Below, piece after piece: positions 12,919-23,052 of a stretch of 23,926 nt of DNA. Both the position numbers and the translations under genes were made by a program. This DNA comes from Oppiella nova. Lineage: Eukaryota > Arthropoda > Arachnida > Sarcoptiformes > Oppiidae. The notes beneath the pieces were generated by a model. That model was not told the origin of the DNA. It worked only from the letters and a program-made list of their open reading frames with translations, and did no database searches. The stretch lies in assembly GCA_905397405.1 (NCBI GenBank), contig CAJPVJ010000509.1, forward strand, positions 1 through 23,926. The letters run 5' to 3'. Positions within the stretch are counted from its first letter, which is position 1, and each line of letters starts with the position of its first letter.

Positions 12919-14046
12919 TAGGGGAGAATTGCTTCATCTTAATCATTAAATTAAGGATAAATATGTGAGATAACGATTAACCAAATAAATGACTCCAGTC
13001 TCGCATATCATCAAAAAAGAGAGACAACTCTTTTGTATAATCTCTTATTGGCCTCACTTTTTTGGAAAAGACTTTTACTTCAATTGCTATGCATAGGGTT
13101 TGGCTTTGTTTCACAGAATTTGCATTTAAATTACAGTTAATCCCATTCTTATTAATTATGATTAAGTATTTGCAGTGCTATTCAGCTATTGGTTGCATCT
13201 CTGGGGAGAGACATAAAAACTAATGTTTTTTAGAGACAAAAACTAATGGTATATCGTATCAAATCGAGTGTTATATTCGGACTCCTTTTTACTCTGCAAT
13301 ACTTCCCGCTAACTCTCGTCAACTCATTCATTCAAAGGGCTCTCTCTCTCTCTCCCACTCTCACCCACTCTCACTCACTGGTCCTCTCATTCAATGTTAA
13401 TCCAACTCTTATTTCAATTTTGTTTCACTTTTAATAAATGCCTGCATTTGCCGATTGAAAGGCATTAGAATGGAGACGAATCCGCACACAAACACTCTTT
13501 TCCGTAAAACTCGACAACAAATGAGTAGTTTTCAGACAAAAAAATGTTCCCATAGTTTGAAAATCAATTGGTATTCAATGTGAACGAGTGGTACGATTCT
13601 TGAACCACATTCACAGCAATAGTTTGTATTTTTTGTTGCAATTGATATGACATGTAAAGCGCCACCAATTGTTGACAGTAAGAGTGTCGCGGAAACTTTA
13701 TTTACGCCGAGTATGTGAAAGGGCTGTGGATTTGGTTTCTCTCATATAAAGTGCTTAATATTTGATTATTAGTGAAAAAGTCAACGATTCGTAAGAAATT
13801 AATAAATAGGAAAAAGTCGATTGCATTGAATGGATGGTATGGGAGGAATGAGTCACTAATTGTAATTCAGTTAATATTGAGTTAGGTATGGGTTTAGGTC
13901 TAACCAATTCTAACCAATTAAAAGTTGGATTCAAGTGTTTAAGAGCTGATCGCTTGACTGACTTTACATTTCATTTCTAACGTTCGGATTCTTAATTAAT
14001 TCTAATGAAGTGAATGGAGTGGTAGTGGTATGAGAATGCGGCACAT

Positions 14047-14073
14047 GTAGGCATAGTAGGCATAGTAGGCATA
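14047..14073 (+). repeat. 9-bp minisatellite, 3 copies
   Basis: Three perfect copies of GTAGGCATA. Confidence 0.9.
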
Positions 14074-16353
14074 AGTAGTACAGTATTAATAGTAGCGCTT
14101 CTGTAATGCTATGACCAGACTGTGTAATACTCTAATACTATGCTATGCTATCTCTCGCCTCCTTTAACCCGTTTATCTCATCAAAAGCTATCAAATGAAG
14201 CCCTGAATGAGAGTCAAATTTACTCGACTCTATCTAAAGGCTTACAAGTGAGTGGAGATGCAGTTAATTATATCATAGACTATGTGTTACAATTAGTGCA
14301 CAGTTACTCGTTTTCACAGTTACTTTGTTAGAGTCTTAACCATTAGCGATACCACAGCTAAGCCTGTTTCCGACCATATATTCCACCTTTTTTTCGTTGC
14401 ACTCATTTGCCGCTCATTTTCATAATCAAGAGATAGATTTAAATGAATGCATTAGTGAGGGAACTGGCGCTCTATAGCTACTCATGTTCTCAGTCTTACT
14501 CTATATGTAATTAAAGTAGAAAGACTTGAAATGAACTAATACTTATTAGAGAGCATTTCTAACCAAACTTTATTTCACTCAAAGATAAGGCACTGTATCT
14601 CAACTTTGAACACAACATTCATAGCATTCGGCTTTTATTCTCTCAATTTAAGTATCACAACGAATCGCAAATTCAATTATATAAACGCGATCTGCACTCA
14701 AATGCAACCATCAATACACCACCACAATATCATCTATGCAAACATCTATTAGTCATGTGTTAGCCATGCACTTTCATCCAGTTATGCCATGTAATCACTT
14801 ATTATGCTTTAATTACTCGAAAACTGCTTCAATTTTAGTAAATAATGTTGAAAAATAACAAATATCCGTAATATAGTTATACTGTATTTGTGATGCAAAG
14901 TTCCTAATCGCATAACAATTCCTAAATTCATAACTTAGTATAAAATATAAACCATTAGTTTTTTGAACCAACAAAAACATTAAATTGAATTAAGAATATT
15001 GTGCACATAATTTGCTATAAAACATTAAAACCTCATTAAAATTTGAAAAGTTTGAGAAATGATTGAAGAATATCGTTCAATGAATGTCATATTATGTGCT
15101 GGTTATTCATGTCATTCACTATTCGTTATTTGATTTAACAAAATAGTGTATAATTAAATGCATTAAATGCTAACAAAATTCGATTCCTAACTACAAATAG
15201 TTTGTGTCATTTCTATTATATCACATGTATTGTGCGGATACTATATCATCAATAATTGTATATTTTGTATTTTTATAAGTATGTAAAAAATGAAACCAAT
15301 TTTCGTATGAGATATTTGCGTGAGAAGTCATTTGTGTGAAAATCAGTCAAAGCTTCTTATTATGTACTTTCCATTTGTGGCTTTTATATCATTGATTCCC
15401 TTTTAGTATTTAATTTTTTATTCTGTTTTACTCTCTATTTTTTGGCTGTTTCTCACATCACAATCAAATCAGATCTCATCCCAGAATTATTTCAAATTTA
15501 TCGGCAAATCATAGTCAAAGTCAAGCCGTTTGACTCAGCGCTCAGTATGGTATACCGCACCCTAACCTTAATTCCTATGCTTTCCATTCATATATTCATA
15601 AATTCTTTCAAATATTTAAATTATAAATTTTTTAATATGAAAATATTACATGTCTTTAATGAATTACTTGTTTAGAATTCAATAAAATGTTGATTTAAAA
15701 ATAATAAACAGAATTTTCAAACAGGATTTAAATAGAAATTTATTGGAATAACTTGACGTAAAAATAAAAGTCGTCTTTTAAAACAAATGCGAATATATTT
15801 TTAAATTTAAAAATCAATATATAATATATTTCACTGAAAAGTGACTAAAAGGACATACATTTTCTTTTATAAATAGAGGTTTGAATGAAATTTGAATTCA
15901 ATATAAGTCTGAGTGTCTAAGAGCTGACCAAAAGTTTGAGAATATTATATGACTGAAGCGAAAGACAAAAAACAATTTTAAAGGTTTCCATAGAAACGGA
16001 TGAGAGAGTCATTTGAGCGAACGATCAGTCCTTACAGGGTATCCATGAGATGAGAGTGACCTTAAAAATGCTCTTTTAAAATATCTTTTATATTTTTTTA
16101 ACAAAGGCTCTGCTGATCAAGTAGGATGTGCTGGATGTTGGATGCGATACATTTCCTTCTTGTTATCGTTTCCCCATCGCATCCCATAAGCCCTCCTCAC
16201 TCCATAAGCTCGGCATCCCTTCCCTGTCGATGGACTTGTCTCGACTCAAAAGTCACATTCAAGTCCCTGTCTGTGCGTCTATTTTTTGAACACTTGAAGC
16301 CAAATACGTTTCAAACTCTCAACTAATCGATCGATTTTTTCAATTGTTTGAAT

Positions 16354-16483
16354 CAGTCTCTCTCTCTCTCTCTCTCTCTCTCCAACATCTCTCATGTATC
16401 AAATATATACACATCTTCTCTCTCACACATCCATACTATTCCTTTGAAGCAACTGTCGTATCCTTGCATTCAATTTTTTATTT
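16354..16483 (+). repeat. Left arm of inverted repeat
   Basis: 130-bp arm that starts CAG, runs through a (TC)n tract, then unique sequence ending CAATTTTTTATTT. It is the exact reverse complement of 16986-17105 apart from about 10 bp of microsatellite length. No open frame across it is convincing. Confidence 0.93.
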
Positions 16484-16898
16484 TTACTTTATTTGTTTTC
16501 GATTCAAAAAAATTGTAGTCAAAAGTATTTTTCGACTTTCAATGCGCTATCACTCTAAAGATTAGACTTTACTGTAGAATAAAAGCGCTGGTAGTAGTGA
16601 TACAGTACTGTAATGTCCATTATATCCATTATAACAAGAGTGTCATTTCCGTCACTGTTATCTGTTTCTAAAATCATTCAAAGGTTTTTATGTATAGTTT
16701 CTCAAAACACGCAAATCTCTAATTCAAAACTGTTATCAAAGCATATATTTATCAGAATTTTCTACATTTAATATAAAAGTCTTTAACGCACACCAACTCT
16801 AACACACTCTCAAACACACATTACTATTATTTTTCTCTAAACTTTTTTTTGTATAATTTCTTAAGTTTTTTAGTTATCGCTTCATTAACGATATATTG

Positions 16899-16946
16899 GA
16901 GAGAGAGAGAGAGAGGGAGAGAGAGAGAGAGAGGGAGAGAGAGAGC

Positions 16947-16977
<31 letters not shown>

Positions 16978-16986
16978 CGAGAGAGA
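16899..16986 (+). repeat. Long interrupted (GA)n microsatellite
   Basis: About 88 bp of GA repeat with GGGA and GAGC interruptions. It abuts the inner end of the right inverted-repeat arm. Confidence 0.95.
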
Positions 16987-17105
16987 AATAAAAAATTGAA
17001 TGCAAGGATACGACAGTTGCTTCAAAGGAATAGTATGGATGTGTGAGAGAGAAGATGTGTATATATTTGATACATGAGAGATGTTGGAGAGAGAGAGAGA
17101 GACTG
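16986..17105 (-). repeat. Right arm of inverted repeat
   Basis: 120-bp arm complementary to 16354-16483, with 502 bp between the arms. Its inner edge abuts a long interrupted (GA)n tract (16899-16986), and its outer edge ends GACTG, mirroring the CAGTC of the left arm. A transcript across the interval could fold into a long, almost perfect hairpin. No target-site duplication or transposase was seen. Confidence 0.93.
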
Positions 17106-17135
17106 GGTGTAGGGAATGGAGGGGAGTGGGAGGGG
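17105..17135 (+). other. Canonical G-quadruplex motif
   Basis: Five G-runs (17105, 17112, 17121, 17128, 17132) with loops of 4, 6, 3 and 1 bases, directly outside the right inverted-repeat arm. Confidence 0.65.
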
Positions 17136-18742
17136 ATGTAGAGAGAGTGCTTTAAAGAAATTAATGCTGAAATAAGCATTTTTGCACATTTTTGATGAAA
17201 TCAAATTAAACTTACGGAGCGTAAGAAAGTGACGCATTTTACTCATAAACACTTGAGTTTTCTATTACTTTCTCTTATATACTATATATTTGTCTACAAT
17301 TTTGACAATTCTTATAATTCTTGAGCTAATCATTCACTCAACTCTTATTCAGAGAACCTTTCGTTTAATGCAATAAAAAATTTTATGGAAAAAATTGATT
17401 GTTTCGCAAATAAAAGCAAATTTAAGTTTATTTTTTCATGCTTTTTGTTGATTCTGATCATGAATTCTCATCTCCTCTACGAATTTGTGTGAAAAACAAT
17501 ATACACTATAGTAGTGAGTGTGCGATGAAAACAAAGCTCCGGCAGCACTGATAGTGTTTGTGTTAATTTCAACATTTTATTAGTCAATGAAGTATATGTG
17601 CGGCCAATGAGACTAATTTCCTGAAACGGGGCGATGGGTTGCCAGCCGTCAGTCCTAACCGAATCAGTACAGCACTGATAGACTAAACTCATTACTGGAT
17701 ATGCAATGCATTTGTGGCTCCGTTTGCTTACAGTTTGCATGCACTGTAAGGGTTAACACATCTGTGGATATACTCTACAGTACTGTCAATGTAATACCAC
17801 TGTTGTCTCGATCACCGCATATTCTATGACTCCTGGCGTATACTATCTGTGCTTTCATTCACTCTAAAGTCTAAACAATACTCAATACAACTAAGCAGTT
17901 GTTGTCAACAGAATTAATAGAGTATTAGTATTAGGTATTAGTCTATGAGTTAGTTGTCGTGCAATTCACTACTCATTTAATGATATGTCCATTAAAACCA
18001 TTAAATATCTATCAAATCATCAGATGTGAGACCAAATCATTGGGAGATTATATGCAGAGTTAGACGATATATGAGTTATAATTCATATATTATAGACGAA
18101 AACTTCCATTAAGTCAGAGAAAAAAAGTTAAAAATAAATAAAGCAAATAAAGGCGTTTCCACTCATATATTCATTATTATACGTGAGATAATTATTTCGG
18201 AAAAACTTTTGCCAAAGTCATAGCCGTTTGCAAATGTCTTGTTTTGCAATGAATGGCTCAAAGTTCAGACCCGGAGCTGGCATTGAGTTCATTGCAATTG
18301 AGTTGTGTATGAGTTTACCATTCGTTGCCATTGGAAGATAATTATTTGCAATAAAACAAACATAAATGTTTACATTCAATAAAAGTCGAGCCAAAAGACA
18401 CGCAAACCAAAGTCAAGCCGAATAATACATCGACTAATGAAACAGTTATGACCAGAAAATGTCATTCAAATGATTAAATGATATACACTTTCTGTGCTAT
18501 ACTTTATAAATTACTTATTGCTTATTATTATCATTCAATCAATTCTAACATTTATTTTATTCTTTTGGTTTTAAATAAAATAAATACTTTATTTCATTGT
18601 ACTGTATACTCAATACACTATAATGTACTACAGAATACACTATACATACACAATGAGGTACGATCATAAAAAAAATAATAATAATAACTGCAATAACTGT
18701 ACGACAGTTTAAATTGCATTTCCACACAAACTAATTAGAAGT

Positions 18743-18789
18743 TGAGAGAGAGAGAGAGAGAGAGGGAGGGAGGGAGAGAGAGAGAGAGA
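18743..18789 (+). repeat. (GA)n microsatellite with GGGA units
   Basis: About 47 bp of GA repeat with an internal (GGGA)n segment, followed at once by an ATGCAAAT octamer. Confidence 0.93.
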
Positions 18790-19111
18790 TGCAAATAATA
18801 AATGCATGGAAACGTTAAGCCGAATAATATAAGTCAAAGCGAGTACACATTCTATAGTTTAATGCCTTACAATATTAAGCATACATTTCTTAAGCATAAT
18901 ATTAAAGTTAATATTTTTTCTCTGATGAAAATTTTTACATCCCTTCCACTGATGACTTACCCCCACCTCTAATACAAACGCATAGATTCTCCAAAGACCT
19001 ATAAAAACGTCAGAGAGTTTTAAATTTATAAAACGAGTAAAAAATTTCATAAAAACTTTTAAGACTTTGCAAAAGGCATTAATTGGAATTATGAATATAT
19101 GACTGAAGGCT

Positions 19112-19162
19112 GGGAGGGAAGGGATGGTAGGGATAGGGATGTAGGGATGTAGGGATGTAGGG
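19112..19162 (+). repeat. 8-bp TAGGGATG minisatellite with eight G-runs
   Basis: Eight GGG runs spaced by 1-6 bases; the right half is a clean 8-bp tandem repeat. It satisfies the G-quadruplex pattern several times over. The unit differs from arthropod (TTAGG) and vertebrate (TTAGGG) telomere repeats. Confidence 0.8.
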
Positions 19163-20672
19163 ATGCACGAGAGCATCGAATACATGGAAATATATTATTA
19201 TTATTGTTATTAAGGATTCAACGAAAATGAGAGTAAAGAGTATTTGAGATGAGATCTGTTAGAAGTGGTTGAGAGCCGGCACTGACATCATAGCAATCAG
19301 TGGCACATCATTGATGTTCATCTAATCTGTAAGTTTAAGCAAAGACTGGCACTTATAGCCTATGATAGCGGTGATGGTAAGACCAGCCGTTAGCAGTTGT
19401 TTATCATGTTTTACGCCATAAAACTTTTTATACTGTTTTCAATAATCCCTACGATTTATGTGCAAAACTTGAGCACAACTTTAAAACATGCAAAGTATGG
19501 AAATGTAGGGAACAGTAGGGAAAGTAGTAGCCATTAAAAAACATACGACCAAAAAGTGATAATAGCTGTGCGGAACCACTGCCAAAGACTGCCACAGCTT
19601 TGCCACAGTCTATGCCAGAGATGATCATCACTGGTATTATGCCATTCCATAGCCATAGAGGAAATATGTGTTATTTATCTTTGTTCTCAATGTTCTCTAT
19701 TGTAAGGACATGTAAGCCATGGCTTTCAAAATTTTAGTGGAAATACATATTTTAGTTATTTTAATATATACTACACAATAGACTGGAATGGGATGAAAAT
19801 GGGATGAGAATTGAAGTCTGAGACCCATTCGCTGCACTCACTTATAGCCCATCTATAGCTTTATCTATCGATGATATGTGTAATGCCAATGAGATGTACA
19901 GTTCACTACTCGACAGCGACGGCCTGTTAGCCCACAGTCCTATCGCTCGACTCACATCTCATTTGCTTAAAAGAATAGCTTATCCTTAATGTTCTCAAAG
20001 TCTCTTTAAATCTCAAAATCGTTAGACATGTGAACAGTGTTTGCTTTTTACAGTTATATCAGTATCATGCTTATAGTTAGCCCTACTTTTTTGATCGCTT
20101 TTATGCACAGCCAGTGCTACTGTTAGGCACTGTTACGAGCTTTCAAATTCATATAATCATTATAATCATAGAGATTATACTCATCCCAATGGATGACATT
20201 AGACGACCCACTCTCCACTCACTCATACATTTCACTTCACTTTAGTCTAAAGTTATGTTCAAAAAATATGCAAAACATTTCAAATATGTTTAATATTATT
20301 CTCTTATAGAGTATACAGTCTTTCATTGAGAATCCAAATAAATATTTTAATAAAAACATAAAAAATAGTCGACTGAAGCGATTGATTGCGAGAAACAAGT
20401 TTTCATGTCTTAAAATAACTTAAAGTAAATAAATAGTTCACAAAAGTCTTACGAAATATTTAATTCGTTATGAATTTCAATCCAATTCAATAATCATTAT
20501 TAGTCAAGAATTCAATCATAAAAAGTGATTCATTAATGGGATTCATAGTAATGAGAGCGACATCTATAGCACAATGTGTGCATCCGTTCAGACATTTAAC
20601 ACGAGAAACACTTTTTGGGGCAAAACTTATGCTATTTGTTGGCCATTCAGATGACACTTCCATTGCATAGCT

Positions 20673-21287
20673 ATGGCAGTGAAGGATATTATCAACAAAC
20701 AGACCATTCATTACTTGAAGCAAATTGAGGCCATTTTAAGTGAAGAGTCCAATGAAAGGACTGCCGTTTACTACAGACATCACATCCACAACCGATTCAA
20801 CGCTTATTGCAAAGACAAGAGTGACTCCAATGGCAACAAATTAGTGATATGTGATGACAAGTGTTGTGCCAAATGTTTGTCTCGCCTCAACACCTGGAGA
20901 ATTAAGCCGAAGAGGTCTCGTGGAAGAAGTGGTCATAAATGTATCAATAAGTTGGTGTCAAAGTGTCAGATATGCCATCAAATCAATACATTTGACGGCA
21001 TTTGCAAAGCAAGTAACGCTAAAACACCGCTTAAGACACCGAAAGTGAGACCAAATGCGATGAACAGTACGTTTAGTTTAGGCAACACTTCAACCCATAC
21101 ACCCCGGACTCCTCGGACTCCTATGACTCGGATGAATGTGTCAGGAAGTGGTGCGAAGAGTGGCAGTGAGTCCAAGAGTCGACAGAAAGCGCTTTTGCAG
21201 AACCTATTGAACAGCAATAAGAAGCGAAAAGTGGACCAAAAGACCGGTTTATTTGATTTCTTACAGATTTGTACTCAAAACCAATGA
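20673..21287 (+). CDS. C18orf21/RMP24-like RNase MRP-associated zinc-ribbon protein
   Basis: Single-exon frame of 204 residues. The start is the first ATG after an in-frame stop at 20652-20654, and it ends in TGA. Seen: an N-terminal helical stretch (about 10-45, with IHYL near the start), two CxxC pairs (C65/C68 in CAKC, C98/C101 in CQIC) separated by a basic segment containing RIKPK, a TP-rich linker (T118, T122, T143, T146, T149, each followed by P), and a C-terminal block with QKALLQNLL and the basic cluster KKRK (183-186), then a short hydrophobic end (LFDFLQ). From my knowledge of the family, this order matches human C18orf21 (UPF0711; reported as RMP24, an RNase MRP cofactor resembling the RNase P subunit RPP21), and the length is similar. 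Inferred role: a nucleolar protein for RNase MRP in pre-rRNA processing, with the CxxC pairs binding zinc. The TP sites could be phosphorylated by proline-directed kinases. Codon use and base composition stand out from the AT-rich flanks. It converges on the coiled-coil gene. The alternative is an unrelated CxxC nuclear protein. Confidence 0.72.
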   Translation: MAVKDIINKQTIHYLKQIEAILSEESNERTAVYYRHHIHNRFNAYCKDKSDSNGNKLVICDDKCCAKCLSRLNTWRIKPKRSRGRSGHKCINKLVSKCQICHQINTFDGICKASNAKTPLKTPKVRPNAMNSTFSLGNTSTHTPRTPRTPMTRMNVSGSGAKSGSESKSRQKALLQNLLNSNKKRKVDQKTGLFDFLQICTQNQ

Positions 21288-21682
21288 ATACATTATAATA
21301 ATTATAATAACATTTGTTTTATAAATCTTATAAATATATCTCATATTTAATCGATAGTTAACATGTGTTTTCTGATTATATTTACAAATAGTGTAACAAA
21401 AAATAAAATCAAAGATAAAAATAAATAAAAAGTGTTTTTCTCTCTGAAAACCAGTAAAATAGTTGTGTAATATATCCGATATATTAATTGCCATTAATTT
21501 AAATAATGTGTATTTCAATGGATTCGTAGGAAAAATAATTTGTATAACGATTTGATAATAAAAATTAAATCATTTGAAAACAAAAACAATAACTGCTATA
21601 ATCGTATGCATAATCTGATGATTGTTTTGATTGTCTGATCACAAGAATGGATGGATTCGTGGTTTTGGTAAAGGGTTTAGGG
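21288..21682. other. Convergent 3' intergenic segment (395 bp)
   Basis: AT-rich DNA between the stop codons of the two convergent genes, expected to hold both 3' UTRs. On the plus strand AATAAA hexamers lie at 21402-21407, 21420-21425 and 21424-21429. On the minus strand a weaker ATTAAA hexamer lies at 21351-21346. The minus-strand signal lies nearer the plus-strand stop than the plus-strand signals do, so the two 3' UTRs probably overlap. No coding potential was seen. Confidence 0.6.
21402..21429 (+). terminator. Candidate polyadenylation signal cluster for the C18orf21/RMP24-like gene
   Basis: Three AATAAA hexamers lie within 28 bp, about 115-140 bp after the TGA, followed by a T-rich stretch (gtgtttttctctct) that could act as the downstream element. 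AATAAA is common by chance in DNA this AT-rich, but the clustering at a sensible distance supports the call. Confidence 0.45.
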
Positions 21683-23008
21683 CTATAAATGTTGAGGACT
21701 AGAGTTATATGATATGCCATTGAGTTGTGTTGAGTCTGATTTGGATTTCGAGACAATCGCTTCCCTCAAGTGTTGAATAGTGAGCGACTGGTTCTCCACA
21801 GTCTTCATGTTCTCCAACAGTCTTGTGGTCAACGATTTGAGCTCTTCTTTGAATTTGATTCGCTGTTCGCTTTCGTCGTCCAACTGAGTCATCAGTGATC
21901 TCTTGTGCTCATTGAGTGTCGACACTCTGTCGATGGCTTCTTGGAGCTGATTCTGGCAGTCGTTGTGCTGAGCGCTCAATGAGTCCACCCGTTGTCTCAG
22001 ATCTGAGTTGTCTTTTCGCGCGGCATTCAACTTAATCTCCAAATTGTTTATCACTTCGTCCTTCAGTTCCAACTCATTAGAGATGGACTCTAAATGTTCC
22101 TGAAGTTTGCGAATCAGAAGTTCCTTCTCTTCCACTAAATACTTGTTTGGATTCGAGTGAGAACTGCATCGCGAGAGCGACCGATCACTGGCCAGACACG
22201 GATCGGGAGGTATGGTGTGGGCCGTCGTCTGGACGCACTCATCCACACAACAACCGTTCCCATTAGTGGTGGTTATGGCTTCGATGGGTCCGAAGATGTC
22301 TTCGGGATCGACATCACAGAAAGTGAGACACTTCTCAGAATCACATTTGACGCTCTGATCATCAATTGTCTGGTTGTGGCCACCGATGCGGCGTTTCATG
22401 AGTTCTATCAAAGAACTCAAATCGTGTTTCAGATTATCGTTTTGTTCTCTGAGGTAATTGTTTTCGATATCAACGGCACAGATGTGTGAATTCAGTTCTT
22501 CCATCACATCCGACGCCTCGATGGCCGCTATCCTCGAGTTCACAATCGCTTTGATGTCCTTCTCGTACTTATTCAGCGCCAGAACTACCTCTTCTGCCAA
22601 TTGAGTCAACATATCATACAATTAGTGGACAATTGGTGGACAAGTGTCACCGATAGAGACCTGTTTTGTTTGCACTCAACGCCAACCTCTTATCCATTTC
22701 ATGGCATCGGTTTTTGGCCTCTTTTTGCAATTCAACGATCGTTTCGATGAGTAATAGGTTTTGGTCTAAAAGCTCTTCAATGGTTGTCTCCATAAACACC
22801 ACTTTTGACTGCATTTGCATCCAAAGAGATCCAAAGAGACAGACAATTAAAACAATTAAAACCATGACTTCAATGATATGTCAATGAAATGGTGGCAAAC
22901 CTCTGGCGACTCATCGGTATCTGTTTGTCTGAGTCGTTGAAAACAGATGTCTTTGTAGTCGTAGAAGAGTGTAATGATGTCCACGCTTTCCATCACCGGT
23001 TTGGCCAT
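21683..23008 (-). CDS. Three-exon coiled-coil protein, 388 residues, family not recognised
   Basis: Assembled here from exon 1 (23008-22901, 36 codons), exon 2 (22808-22661) and exon 3 (22593-21683, TAG stop). Both introns are GT-AG and the phases agree (0 and 1), so the frame runs through both joins. Seen in the 388-residue product: a short N-terminus beginning MAKPVMESVD; a helical segment with heptad-like spacing (about 37-81, containing EELLDQNLLL); coiled coil (about 107-154); a polar, Cys- and Ser-rich linker (about 156-234, including PEDIFGP and NGNGCC); a long coiled coil (about 236-368, starting near YLVEEKELLI); and a polar Ser-rich tail. There is no signal peptide or membrane segment once introns are removed. 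Long coiled coils split by a linker suit a cytoskeletal, centrosomal or trafficking scaffold, but that is inference from shape only and I assign no function. Base composition is clearly more GC-rich than the surroundings. The start lies in the proximal copy of a 127-bp tandem duplication. Confidence 0.8.
22594..22660 (-). other. Intron 2 of the coiled-coil gene (67 bp)
   Basis: On the minus strand the donor is ACAG|GTCTCT and the acceptor is TTGGCAG|AAGAGG. Phase is 1 on both sides, so the split codon becomes GAA (Glu). The exon 2 frame otherwise ends at a TGA a few codons into the intron, and 67 is not a multiple of three. Splicing here joins the two longest minus-strand frames of the region. 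Confidence 0.82.
22809..22900 (-). other. Intron 1 of the coiled-coil gene (92 bp)
   Basis: On the minus strand the donor is GAG|GTTTGC and the acceptor is AAATGCAG|TCA, preceded by a T-rich tract with repeated TTTTAATTG. Phase is 0 on both sides. Reading through from the exon 1 frame meets a TAA inside this interval, and 92 is not a multiple of three, so retention would truncate the protein after about 50 codons. In the exon 2 frame the interval happens to be open and encodes a hydrophobic run that mimics a membrane anchor. Confidence 0.78.
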
Positions 23009-23052
23009 TGATTGCACACAAACTGAGCACTGATTGCACCGTTAGTTCACTC
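22926..23052 (-). repeat. Proximal copy of 127-bp perfect tandem duplication (carries the used start codon)
   Basis: Identical base for base to 23054-23180, with a 1-bp junction (A at 23053), giving a period of 128. It contains the ATG at 23008 and the first 27 codons of the coiled-coil gene plus 44 bp of upstream sequence. Only this copy continues into the remaining exon 1 codons and the GAG|GT donor, so it is the functional copy. Confidence 0.95.

Larger units (their letters stand above)
12601..16353. other. Non-coding stretch, no supported gene
   Basis: Moderately AT-rich, with two dinucleotide tracts (12885-12914 and a degenerate CT run near 13340-13378) and a 9-bp minisatellite at 14047-14073. 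Two short intervals (near 14200-14248 and 15473-15549) have exon-like splice signals, but neither resembles a known protein. Confidence 0.5.
17136..20640. other. Non-coding stretch upstream of the C18orf21/RMP24-like gene
   Basis: Holds one GA tract (18743-18789) and the G-rich minisatellite at 19112-19162. The last few hundred bases should contain the promoter of the plus-strand gene, but I see no TATA box or initiator I would defend. Confidence 0.5.

Noticed and set aside
14140-14331. Possible small exon ending at a consensus GTGAGT donor
   Set aside because: Acceptor is poor, peptide is unrecognised and no partner exon was found.
15442-15675. Possible 77-bp exon at 15473-15549 (acceptor ATCAG, donor ATG|GTATAC) with coding-like codons
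   Set aside because: Isolated, unrecognised, and no neighbouring exon could be joined to it.
20487-20723. 78-codon minus-strand frame overlapping the 5' end of the plus-strand gene
   Set aside because: Unrecognised, AT-driven, and overlaps a better supported start.
20978-21217. 79-codon minus-strand frame
   Set aside because: Antisense shadow of the C18orf21/RMP24-like gene.
22157-22489. 110-codon plus-strand frame
   Set aside because: Antisense shadow of exon 3 of the coiled-coil gene.
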